A stretch of 64,000 bases of DNA, taken from NCBI RefSeq assembly GCF_963678635.1, contig NC_087071.1, forward strand, positions 30,928,141-30,992,140, read 5' to 3'. The position numbers were made by a program, and so were the translations under genes. Shown piece by piece: positions 24,792 to 35,090 of the stretch. This DNA is from Symsagittifera roscoffensis (taxonomy: Eukaryota > Xenacoelomorpha > Acoela > Convolutidae). The notes beneath the pieces are model-generated. The model ran no database searches, had not been told where the DNA came from, and saw nothing but the letters and a program-made list of their open reading frames with translations. Within the stretch, counting starts at the first letter, position 1, and every line of letters starts with the position of its first letter.

Positions 24792-25644
24792 AGAAAAATA
24801 ACAGCCAAAAAACATTTCTGCATACTTTGCATCTTCAAATCTTTTCTTTCAAATCAGCATGGTCAGGTCGTTTTGTGCCACTTGTGCAGCAACCAGCTTG
24901 CCGTGTTTGAATTTCTGTTTGAAAAAAGTTTTCTTTTTCATTTAGATTCTAAAACTACTTTGACGTCATGGATATCATTATACACAAATTGATTCTAAAA
25001 TGTGCACGCAAGTAATCATAGGATTAACCAGATTTGTCTCAAATATATTCTTTACATAAAGACAAATCTTTATTCGCTATGCTTACCTTTGAAAAGTTGT
25101 GAGCGTTATATTTTGATGAGAAAAAAAAACTGTAAAAACTGTTCAGCTTTACCAATTTTTGTACCATGCCATTTTCAATTATAGCACGTGACAATTTTTT
25201 TTGAATAATATATTTTTTCGACTCATGCACGTTTTATTTTGAAGAAAAAAAACTTGTTCAGCTTTACTATACCAATTCATTCGCCACCCCGTTTTTTAAT
25301 GACACGCCACAAAACAGTTTTCGTAATTCCCATCTTTGAGTGCTGAACTAAAGATCTGAAGGCTTGTTTAATGAAGCTGTACCCTTCTGAAGACCACGCC
25401 AGTTTGATGTTTGAAAGCCTTCCTATCGTGTAAAAAGTTCAAGTTCTGGACAATTTCCATTTTTCTCATTGCTTTTTTTATTTAATTGTTCACAAATTAC
25501 CTTTTTCTGATTAAAATTGGCGCGTCATATTTCGAGAAGTCGAGAAAAGGACTTCAAAATTTGTTCAGCTCATCAATCTATGTTAAACTTGATAATTTCT
25601 AATGGGATTGGCGAGTTATTTAATCAATCACTTCTTGTATCCTT

Positions 25645-25650
25645 TATAAA
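25645..25650 (+). promoter_or_regulatory. TATA box of the 25.7-kb gene
   Basis: The sequence CCTTTATAAATCC lies 42 nt before the ATG, and the same block with the same spacing precedes the paralogue (30738-30743). Conservation in both copies supports a core promoter. The start of transcription would fall about 10-15 nt before the ATG, giving a very short leader. Confidence 0.6.
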
Positions 25651-25686
25651 TCCGTCCTAGTTTGTGGTCATCAAATTGTTCGCAAT

Positions 25687-28188
25687 ATGAATTCTTCTGA
25701 CAGCGGACATGATTCTGGGTCTACATCTTCTGATGAAATGGCTGACCGCGGCGACTCTTTGCATGTCAGTGAACTCAGTTTACCACCTAGCCCTGTTTTG
25801 CAGCGAGAAAGCCCTGTGCTGCTAAGATTCCTTTCGGATACCCAAACGACATCCCAGCTTGAATTGGTCACAAGACTGGAAAATCGCTCTGGAAATGAAA
25901 TATTTCCAAGAGATGAAGGAATGCCAAGTTTTTCAAACAACACTCCAGATTCAGAGGTAGTGTTAAATCAAGTTTCAGATTCAGTAAATAATATTAACGA
26001 AATTACCCGCGAAATGCGAATCTTACTTTTGGAGGGTTTCACCATACTTGAACATAACAACCAATCAGACATTCAGGCACCTGAGACCTTTTGTGTTAAC
26101 AATGAGAAACAAGACTCAAACAAAAATTGCAGAGAACCTCAAATGGAAAGTCCAGAAGAGCAAAGCAGAGTATCTCAACAACAGCGTGACAAAATACTAA
26201 CCTATTCTAACGTCGCATTTCAAACTGATAGCTCAGTTCTATCCCAATTTAAATCAGAAAAACTCGAGGAAAACCCTTCTTCTTTTTCGCCAATGAAACC
26301 TGCTCCTCCAATTCTTTCCAAAACGCCAATTTGTTCTGAAATATCTTCAAACGCGCACAGTTATCAGTGTTCAACATCAAAATCAAATTCAAATAGTGGC
26401 GGTTCAAACCTTACCTCCCCATGTGCAGTAGCTACATATATGCTTACAGCCCTTCCAACATCTTCTGACGAAATGGCTGACCGCGGCGACTCTTTGCATG
26501 TCAGTGAACTCAGTTTACCACCTAGCCCTGTTTTGCAGCGAGAAAGCCCTGTGCTGCTAAGATTCCTTTCGGATACCCAAACGACATCCCAGCTTGAATT
26601 GGTCACAAGACTGGAAAATCGCTCTGGAAATGAAATATTTCCAAGAGATGAAGGAATGCCAAGTTTTTCAAACAACACTCCAGATTCAGAGGTAGTGTTA
26701 AATCAAGTTTCAGATTCAGTAAATAATATTAACGAAATTACCCGCGAAATGCGAATCTTACTTTTGGAGGGTTTCACCATACTTGAACATAACAACCAAT
26801 CAGACATTCAGGCACCTGAGACCTTTTGTGTTAACAATGAGAAACAAGACTCAAACTAAAATTGCAGAGAACCTCAAATGGAAAGTCCAGAAGAGCAAAG
26901 CAGAGTATCTCAACAACAGCGTGACAAAATACTAACCTATTCTAACGTCGCATTTCAAACTGATAGCTCAGTTCTATCCCAATTTAAATCAGAAAAACTC
27001 GAGGAAAACCCTTCTTCTTTTTCGCCAATGAAACCTGCTCCTCCAATTCTTTCCAAAACGCCAATTTGTTCTGAAATATCTTCAAACGCGCACAGTTATC
27101 AGTGTTCAACATCAAAATCAAATTCAAATAGTGGCGGTTCAAACCTTACCTCCCCATGTGCAGTAGCTACAGATATGCTTACAGCCCTTCCAACATCTTC
27201 TGACGAAATGGCTGACCGCGGCGACTCTTTGCATGTCAGTGAACTCAGTTTACCACCTAGCCCTGTTTTGCAGCGAGAAAGCCCCGTGCTGCTAAGATTC
27301 CTTTCGGATACCCAAACGACATCCCAGCTTGAATTGGTCACAAGACTGGAAAACCGCTCTGGAAATGAAATATTTCCAAGAGATGAAGGAATGCCAAGTT
27401 TTTCAAACAACACTCCAGATTCAGAGGTAGTGTTAAATCAAGTTTCAGATTCAGTAAATAATATTAACGAAATTACCCGCGAAATGCGAATCCTACTTTT
27501 GGAGGGTTTCACCATACTTGAACATAACAACCAATCAGACATTCAGGCACCTGAGACCTTTTGTGTTAACAATGAGAAACAAGTCTCGAACAAAAATTGC
27601 AGAAAACCTCAAATGGAAAGTCCAGAAGAGCAAAGCAGAGTATCTCAACAACAGCGTGACAAAATACTAACCTATTCTAACGTCGCTATTCAAAATGATA
27701 GCTCAGTTCTATCCCAATTTAAATTAGAAAAACTCAAGGAAAACCTTTCTTCTTTTTCGCCAATAAAACCTGCTCCTCCAATTCTTTCCAAACAGCCGAT
27801 TTGTTCCGAAAGATCTTCAAACGCGCACAGTTATCAGTGTTCAACATCAAAATCAAATTCAAATAGTGGCGGTTCAAACCTTACCTCCCCATGTACAGTA
27901 GCTACAGATATGCTTACAGCCCTTCCAACATCTTCAGAAATGGTTACTCAAAGCGACACAAAACAAAAAAGGTTCAAAACCTCGAATGTAAAGTACCTAT
28001 CTCCTCAGAGTTTGTGGCTCATTGCCCCTCCAAATGCAATCCAAGTTCTCAATTTCGGCCTTGATTCATTTGATTATCTGAAGCTCCCATTGCCAATTGA
28101 CCACAAACAAAACTTCAAGTATCAATCAAGTTACTCATCAGCTTTGACCGACAGACTATCATGTTTAGAAAAACTAAAAGTAATTTAG
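25687..28188 (+). CDS. Ser/Pro-rich protein of unknown function with three 245-residue repeats, one internal stop
   Basis: A single plus-strand frame of 833 sense positions is broken only by TAA at 26857-26859. Otherwise it is one frame, ATG at 25687 to TAG at 28186. It starts with a short head containing DSGHDSGS. Three tandem 735-bp units follow (about 25728, 26463, 27198), nearly identical between copies 1 and 2, slightly diverged in copy 3. Each has SLHVSELSLPPSPVL, PEEQSRVSQQQRDKI and KPAPPILSK segments. The unique tail has QSLWLIAPPNAIQV and NFGLDSFDYLKLPLPIDH, shared with the paralogue at 30780. The stop is a single A-to-T change turning AAC AAA AAT into AAC TAA AAT in copy 2, where copies 1 and 3 keep Lys. 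No signal peptide, membrane segment or known domain is visible. The composition suggests a mostly disordered, possibly nuclear or regulatory protein, which is inference. It could be a pseudogene because of the stop, or the stop could be an assembly or sequencing error in a collapsed repeat. Confidence 0.6.
25728..27929 (+). repeat. three in-frame 735-bp tandem repeats inside the gene
   Basis: GCTGACCGCGGCGACTCTTT occurs at 25741, 26476 and 27211, exactly 735 bp apart. The period is 245 codons, so amplification keeps the frame. The paralogue at 30780 has one unit, so the amplification came after the gene duplication or was lost there. Confidence 0.95.
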
Positions 28189-28189
28189 A

Positions 28190-28870
28190 AAGGTTAGGCC
28201 TTACTGAGTGTTTTTTGTACACATTAATAACAGAGCTACTTCGATCAGGGAAGAGAAATACTAAAATGGAACGTTTTTACAGTTTTATTAATTTTTTTTG
28301 ACTATTGCTTTTGATAATATACTTGAAAAAAGTAACGCAACTAGCTGTCTGAAAAAAAAACTAATTATTAGTTTAATTTTAAATTATTTCAGGTTTCTTT
28401 AGGGCAGAAGATATTAAGTTCGCTTTGATTGAGGTAATTGATTGTCCCAAATAGGAACATTTTCTGGTACAAAAAGTTAAACTGAATCGAGAAACACTAT
28501 TTTCATTCCTGAAAACTATCTTCTTGACAACTTTTTTGCAGCTGTAGGTGTCACTTTTTCAAATTTTTTGTTCAAATACTGTGCACAAAAACTTACTTAG
28601 ATTAACAGTTTACCGAAATCCAAATCGAAATTCTACGTTCTCACTGGTAAAATCTGGTTCGAATTTTTCAAATATCTCTTATCTGAATCAGGTTTTCAAT
28701 GGCTCAAAATGGACCTTTTCTTTCTGACGATTTATGATCAAACAGTTTTCACACATATTTTGAAAAAGATTTCACTTTTGAAGGTTTTCTTTAGGAAAAA
28801 AATCAAAAAATCGTACAAGTTTTTTGGTTGCGTTACTTTTTGAATTACGATTGCATTCATTCTTCAATTA
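28190..28870. other. intergenic between gene and repeat array, no gene seen
   Basis: AT-rich, with no matching sequence downstream of the paralogue, so the segmental duplication appears to end near the first gene's stop codon. No poly-A signal can be singled out. Confidence 0.5.
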
Positions 28871-28874
28871 ATTT

Positions 28875-29830
28875 TTCAGGAGCTAAGTCACATGTTTGAA
28901 TTACGTTGTATCCATTGTTTAATTATTTTAAGGAGCTAACTCACGTAATCAAAATTTACTCAAACTGCGTACATTCATACGCAGTTTGTCAAAAGATCAG
29001 TACGAGAAACTTCTTGTTTGAACAAAACTATTTAATCTGCAGCGTGCAATCAATCGGTGAGGAATTTCTTCCTGAGCTCTTTTTTAAATCCAATCATTGT
29101 TTTGAAATACGGTGACATTCATTGTTTAAAAGTTTTTTCAGGAGCTAACTCACATTATCAAAACTTATTCAACTTGCGTTTGTTCGTGCGCAGTTCACCA
29201 AAAGTTGAACTGCGGATGAAAACCAAATTTTAAAGCCAATCTTTGTTTTGAAGTCAAATATCAAACTTTGTTCAAATTCGTACGTTCATACGCACTTCAT
29301 CAAAAGATCAATACGTGAAATTTGTTATATGCACAAAACGAATTAATCTGCAAACTACAAACTAATTAATCGGTAGGGAAATTTTTGTCTTGAGCTCATT
29401 TTTAAAACCAATATTTGTTGTGAAATACGGTATCATTCATTGTTTGATTGATCTTTCAGGAGCTAACTTAAATTATCAAAAAAAACTTGTCCTGAGCTCG
29501 TTTTTTGAAACCAACCTTTGTTTTGAAATACGGTGACATTCATTGTTTAATTACTTTATCAGGGAGCTAAATCATTTAATCAAAGCTTATTCAAATTGCG
29601 TACGTTCACACCCACTTCATCAAAAGATCAGTACGTGAAATTTGTTGTATAATCAAAACTAATTAATCTGCAGTGTGCGTTCAATCGGTAGGGAAAAATT
29701 TGTCCTGAGCTCAATTTTAAAACCAATGTTTGTTGTGAAATACGGTATCACTCATTGTTTAAATGATCTTTCAGGAGCTAACTCAAATTATCAAATAAAA
29801 AAAATTGTCCCGAGCTCGTTTTTGAAACCA
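28875..29830. repeat. degenerate tandem repeats marked by GGAGCTAACTCA
   Basis: The segment TCAGGAGCTAACTCA or a close variant recurs near 28878, 28930, 29140, 29457, 29560 and 29772. Between these lie GAAATACGGTGACATTCATTG, AATTAATCTGCAG and CTGAGCTC landmarks in a constant order. The spacing varies from about 100 to 220 bp because of deletions. A perfect stem of 11 bp occurs in the first unit, CAAACTGCGTA (28961-28971) with TACGCAGTTTG (28978-28988), loop CATTCA. Confidence 0.75.
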
Positions 29831-29832
29831 AT

Positions 29833-30779
29833 CTACTACTGTTTTTTTATCGTTTTTTAAACCCTTTATAAGAAAAATAACAGCCAAAAAAGTATTTCTG
29901 CATCTTTGCATCTTCAAAATTTTTTTTTTCAAATCAGCATGGTCAGATCGTTCTGTGCCACTTGTGCAGCAACCAGCTTGCCGTGTTTGAGTTTCTGTTT
30001 TGAGTTTGCGTTGAATTTACGTTTTTTTTTCATATAGATTCGACAACTATTTTGACGTCATGGATTTCATTATACACAAATTGACTCTAAAATGTGCAAA
30101 CAAGTAACCATATGAATAACCAGATTTGTTTCAAATAGATTCTTTACATATAGACAAATCTTTATTCGCTATGCTTACCCTTGAAAAGGAAAAGTTGTGA
30201 GCGTTATATTTTGATGAAAAAAAAAACTGTAAAAATTGTTCAGCTTTACCAATTTTATTACCATGCCATTTTCAATTATAACACGTGACAATTTTTTTAA
30301 ATAATATATGTTTTCGACTCAAGCACGTTGTTTTTTTGAAGAAAAAAAAACTTGTTCAGCTTTACTATACCAATTCATTCGCCACCCCTTTTTTAATGAC
30401 ACGCCACAAAACAGTTTTCGTAATTCCCATCTTTGAGTGCAGAACTAAAGATCTGAAGGCTTGTTTAATGAAGCTGCACCCTTCTGAAGACCACGCCAGT
30501 TTTGATGTTTGAAAGCCTTCCTATCGTGTAAATAGGTCAAATTCTGGACAATTTCCTTTTTTCTTATTGCCTTTTTATTATAAATGTTCACAAAATTACC
30601 TTTTTCTGGTTGGCGCGTCACATTTCGAGAAGTCGAGAAAATGACTTCAAAATTTGTTCAGCTCATCAATCTATGTTAAATCTGATAATTTCTAATGTGA
30701 TTGGCGAGTTATTTAATCAATCACTTCTTGTGTCCTTTATAAATCCATCCTAGTTTGTGGTCAGGAAACTGTTGGCAAT
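29833..30779 (+). repeat. duplicated upstream region (partner 24524-25686)
   Basis: From CTACTACTGTTT (29833, partner 24524) up to the ATG the two regions align almost throughout, apart from the MITE at 24570-24791 and small indels. By eye identity looks near 90% or better. This block would hold the promoter of each copy. Confidence 0.85.
30738..30743 (+). promoter_or_regulatory. TATA box of the 30.8-kb gene
   Basis: CCTTTATAAATCC is placed 42 nt before the ATG, the same spacing as in the paralogue. The surrounding GTGGTCA and CAATATG blocks are also kept. Confidence 0.6.
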
Positions 30780-31877
30780 ATGAGTTCTTCTGACAGTGGA
30801 CATGATTCTGGGACTTCATCTTTTGATGGAATGGCTGACCCCAGTATTGTAAGTGGCGACTCTTTGCATGTCAGTGAACCCAATTTACCACCTAGCCCTG
30901 TTTTGCTGCGAGAAAGCCCTGTGCTGCAAAGTTTCCTTTCGGATATCCAAACGATATCCCAGCTCGATCTGTTCACAAGACTGGAAACCCCCTCTGAAAA
31001 TGAAATATTTTCGAGAGATGAAGGAATGCCGAGTTTTTTAAACAACACTCCACATTCAGAGCTGGTGTTAAATCAAACTCTAGATTCAGTAAACAATAGT
31101 AACGAAATTACCCGCGAAAATGGAAACTTTCTTTTGAGGCGTTCTACCATACATGATGAACATAACAACGAAAACAGCGTGTCAGACATTCAGGAACACC
31201 GATTGGAAATTCCAGAAGAGCAAAGCAGAGTATCTCAACAACAACGAGACACAATAATAACGAATTCTATCGTCGCTACTCAAACTGATAGTTCAGTTCC
31301 ATCCCAAATTTTCTTTCTTCTACCTACAAATTTTCAATTTTTATCAAATCAAGAAATTGTCAACGAAATATCTCATATGAGTGTTAGGTGTACAGAAACT
31401 GCTGATAATCGCATTGAAATCCAATTTATATCAAGAAAACTCGAGGAAAGGAGAACTTCTTTTTCGCCAATAAAACCTGCTCCTCCAATTCTTTCCAAGT
31501 TGCCAATTTGTTCTGAAAGATCTTCAAACACGCACATTTATCAATGTACAACTTCAAAACCAAAATCAAAAATTGGCGGTTCAAACCTAACCTCCCCTAG
31601 CACAGTGTCTGCAAATAAACTTTCATCATCTTCAGAAGTGATTTCTCACAGAGACACAGAACTAAAAAAGTTGAAAGACTCGAATGTAAACCACCAAGCT
31701 CCTCAGAGTTTGTGGCTTATTGCCCCTCCAAATGCACTTCAAGTACATAATTTCGGTCATGATTCATTTGACTATCTGAAGTTCCCTGTGCCAATTGACC
31801 ACAATTTACTCATTTTGATACGAACAATACCCAATCTGGAAATCAAAAACAAGGCTTCAATTTTTCCAGCAGATTAA
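30780..31877 (+). CDS. Ser/Pro-rich protein of unknown function, single-unit paralogue
   Basis: An uninterrupted 365-codon frame, the longest intact non-repetitive frame in the window. It begins MSSSDSGHDSGTSS, has the same order of segments as the gene at 25687 (SLHVSEPNLPPSPVL, PEEQSRVSQQQRD, KPAPPILSK, QSLWLIAPPNALQV, FDYLKFPVPIDH), and ends with a different tail. It carries one copy of the 245-residue unit rather than three, plus about 45 extra residues (roughly positions 178-222, around IFFLLPTNFQFLSN and RIEIQF) absent from the other gene. No domain, signal peptide or membrane segment is recognised. The N-terminal DSGHDS fits the DSGxxS form of a phosphodegron, which is only suggestive. 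Conservation of the frame and promoter between copies is the main support for a real gene. A domesticated or element-encoded protein is the alternative. Confidence 0.65.
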   Translation: MSSSDSGHDSGTSSFDGMADPSIVSGDSLHVSEPNLPPSPVLLRESPVLQSFLSDIQTISQLDLFTRLETPSENEIFSRDEGMPSFLNNTPHSELVLNQTLDSVNNSNEITRENGNFLLRRSTIHDEHNNENSVSDIQEHRLEIPEEQSRVSQQQRDTIITNSIVATQTDSSVPSQIFFLLPTNFQFLSNQEIVNEISHMSVRCTETADNRIEIQFISRKLEERRTSFSPIKPAPPILSKLPICSERSSNTHIYQCTTSKPKSKIGGSNLTSPSTVSANKLSSSSEVISHRDTELKKLKDSNVNHQAPQSLWLIAPPNALQVHNFGHDSFDYLKFPVPIDHNLLILIRTIPNLEIKNKASIFPAD

Positions 31878-33836
31878 ATGCTCTCAGAAAATTTTTTTCT
31901 ATTGAACGTTCTTTTAAGAGTATGTTACGCAAAAACGAAAAACACTAAACAAATTTTGTGATCTTAAGCAGGAAAGATTCGAAAACAGGATGCGTTCCTT
32001 GTCTGCAAAATCATTTCAAAAAATCTTTTCATTAAAAAATGAAAGATTAAACAAGAAATTAGAATCTTACCTTGCAAAAAGCTCTCAAATAGCACCTCCA
32101 AACAGGCTTGTAGTCTTACTTTGATCATTCGAATCGGTGCTATCAAAAATGTTTAGTCACAATAAAAATTTTTGCAATGAGCTCGATTCGTAAACGAAAT
32201 TTTTATTAGTATTGTCGAATATTTAAATAGGCAAAATTGCTCAGTCATTTCTTAACTCGTTCATATGTGCTATTTGTTCAAAATTTTAGCTCGATCGATA
32301 AAAAAAAATAAATCATTGCGAACAAAAATGTGTTGTATGAAAACTTACTCAGAGCCCTCTTGAAGCATGCACTAATATGTTGCTGATGTGTTTTATTCAT
32401 TCTAAGTTTTGTAGTAGTTAGAACATAGTTGAAAGATGCCCGAGTGAAAAAAGTCCCGGCCTGAGGGCACGAAATGCTCGAGTGCTGCTCTTTTGCCCGA
32501 GGCCATCTTCAGCTTTGTTCTAACTATCGAAGAAAATGTTTTTGCTCTTTCTGAGAGAAAGATGCCAGAAAATTGTGAAAGAGCCCAGAAAATTGTGAAC
32601 AAGCCCGGAAAAGTGCGCGAAACTAAGCAAATGATTTCTTTTTTCATTCATGCGTTCTAATAATTCTTTTTTCATTCATGCCTTGTCGTGAAAGAACATG
32701 TGTGAAAGAGCAAAAATATACTCTTCCTGATTCCTTTAATCAAATTCTAACCAAATTTATTCATCGAGAATTTTAAGTCAATAACTCATCATGCGTTTTC
32801 AAGTTCATCTTTTTTGTGTAAGCTGCTTTGTTTGACTAATGGTGATTTAAGCAATTAAAAAGCTTGGCAAATTGCATTCTAGTCAGTAAAACTTAATTTT
32901 GCTTAAAAATTGAGGTCAAATTTAATTTCTATTTATGAAGTCATTTTATTGCCTCAAAACGGCTCTATATAAAACTTTATTAAAATGAATAAATTAGGTT
33001 TTTGAAAATGATTTTAAAAGTAATCAATTTGGTGCCTGCTGATTCTAGAAATCAATTTCAACATCTTTTAAAAAAACTGCAGACCTCATTTTTTGAAAGA
33101 AAAATATTGACAGCGAACTGCTAACGATTTTATATCAAAAAGTTCTCAGGAATAGCTGACAACACTCTCCAAAACTCCAACACTTTCCAACATTTTCCTG
33201 GATTCTCTATAAAAACTTTCACTCTCACTTAACACATCAACGAATTAGAGAAGTAACAGTATGTTTCAAATTTCGTCAAATATATCAACAGACTTTTTAC
33301 GAAAAAAATTCATCACTAAAATCTAACCTAGTCATAGGTTAAAATGAGTAATCAGTAAATAATTGCTAGTCGATGATCAAACAATAGTCGATGATTCACA
33401 AATAAAACAACAATTCATAAATAAAACGATGATCAAACAAGCATCAAACACTGACAAAAATTGATTTCGAATTAATCTAAGTTCATTTTAAAGTGTATAG
33501 TTGATCTACAATAGTCAGTTCAGCGCATATTGGAAACTGGAATAGACTTAAATTTGGTATATGAAACTTATACAAACTGTATACAATCTGCAGACAGTAT
33601 ACAAAAAATTTCATACAAAAAAATTTTTAGAGGGTTTTCGTAATGAGTATACAACGAAGATAAGCAGTATATTTTTGCAAAACAAAAAGTATTATAGTCG
33701 ATTATTGAAATTATGGAACATAATTTTTAATATCGTAAACTGCCACAATATGAAATCGGAAAAAATTTCTGTTTTCTTATTAGATTTTTGTCCTTTTCTG
33801 TCACTGTGGGCCACCATAACCATCTGCAGTCTCATC
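31878..33836. other. intergenic, no gene seen
   Basis: Small duplications only, for example TTCTTTTTTCATTCATGC twice at about 32637-32684. Frames up to 105 codons have no domain. The region from 33700 on is the left flank of the LTR-element duplication. Confidence 0.5.
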
Positions 33837-34148
33837 AACTTCACTGGCGGAATTGGCCTCGAACTAAAGAAAAACTGAATGTCACCAGTTGATCATGCAA
33901 CATATGAGATTTGACTATTTTGCTTTGTTCGACCGTTTAAAATTGCACCAAAAATTGGACATCGTTCGATCGTTTTGGCCGAATCATAAATCGAACACAT
34001 CATACCGGGCGACGGATCGTCTGCAAATTGGGCGTCATGGTTTCAATCCTGTCAAACTTAGTTGAGATCCCGCTCAACCACTGTCAAAAAATTGCGCGGT
34101 TAAAGCGGTTAATTTAGGCCACATAAACAGCTCGAACTACATAAACCG

Positions 34149-34363
34149 TGATGTGATTCTCAGTTTATTTTGCACTTACTGCAATTTTTACGTAATCTGC
34201 TAACAGGTCACTTACTCATGACCTTCACTTTGCCATTCTCTCCGGCGGAGAGAATGCTCTCTTCACTTTTTTGATGTTTTAATTTAAGACTAAATCACTT
34301 TTATTCTTTTACTCTTTTAATTGTATAAAGTAGATTTAGCTACAACAAAGTAACTTTTTATCA
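34149..34363 (+). repeat. duplicated 5' LTR, outer copy
   Basis: 215 bp, TGATGTGATTCTC to TTTTTATCA, with TGAT/ATCA inverted ends. AACCG (34144-34148) precedes it. It is identical in layout to the LTRs at 34876 and 40242. Confidence 0.9.
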
Positions 34364-34875
34364 TGATGCAGTCAAATAACGAATCTATCGTGACAGGAAT
34401 ATCTCCATTTTGGCAGAACCATACTGTAGATCCACCGATTCCCTGGGAAGATTGGATCGATCTTTTTCATTTGGCTATTATCGCTAAAGAAAACATAGAT
34501 ATCGAAAACTTACTAAATCCTTCGGAAAGACATCATCCTCAACCTCCAACTTTGAAAAATCTGAACTTCACTGGCGGAATTGGCCTCGAACTAAAGAAAA
34601 ACTGAATGCCACCAGTTGATCATGCAACATATAAGATTTGACTATTTTGCTTTGTTCGACCGTTTAAAATTGCACCAAAAAATGGACATCGTTCGATCGT
34701 TTTGGTCGAATCATAAATCGAACACATCATACCGGGCGGCGGATCGTCTGCAGATTGGGCGTCGTGGTTTCAATCCTGTCAAACTTAGTTGAGATCCCGC
34801 TCAACCACTGTCAAAAAATTGCGCGGTTAAAGCGGTTACTTTAGGCCACATAAACAGCTCGAACTACATAAACCG

Positions 34876-35090
34876 TGATGTGATTCTCAGTTTATTTTGC
34901 ACTTACTGCAATTTTTACGTAATCTGCTATCAGGTCACTTACTCATGACCTTCACTTTGCCATTCTCTCCGGCGGAGAGAATGCTCTCTTCACTTTTTTG
35001 ATGTTTTAATTTAAGACTAAATCACTTTTATTCTTTTACTCTTTTAATTGTATAAAGTAGATTTAGCTACAACAAAGTAACTTTTTATCA
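34876..35090 (+). repeat. 5' LTR of the gypsy-type element
   Basis: 215 bp, starting TGATGTGATTCTCAG and ending TTTTTATCA. It contains CTCTCCGGCGGAGAGA, a perfect palindrome within the LTR. AACCG precedes it, as in the outer copy. The gag ATG overlaps its last base, leaving no space for a tRNA-type primer site. Confidence 0.92.

Noticed and set aside
25671-27413. Minus-strand frames of 90-104 codons opposite the repeat gene
   Set aside because: They repeat with the 735-bp unit and mirror the plus-strand codons; shadow frames.
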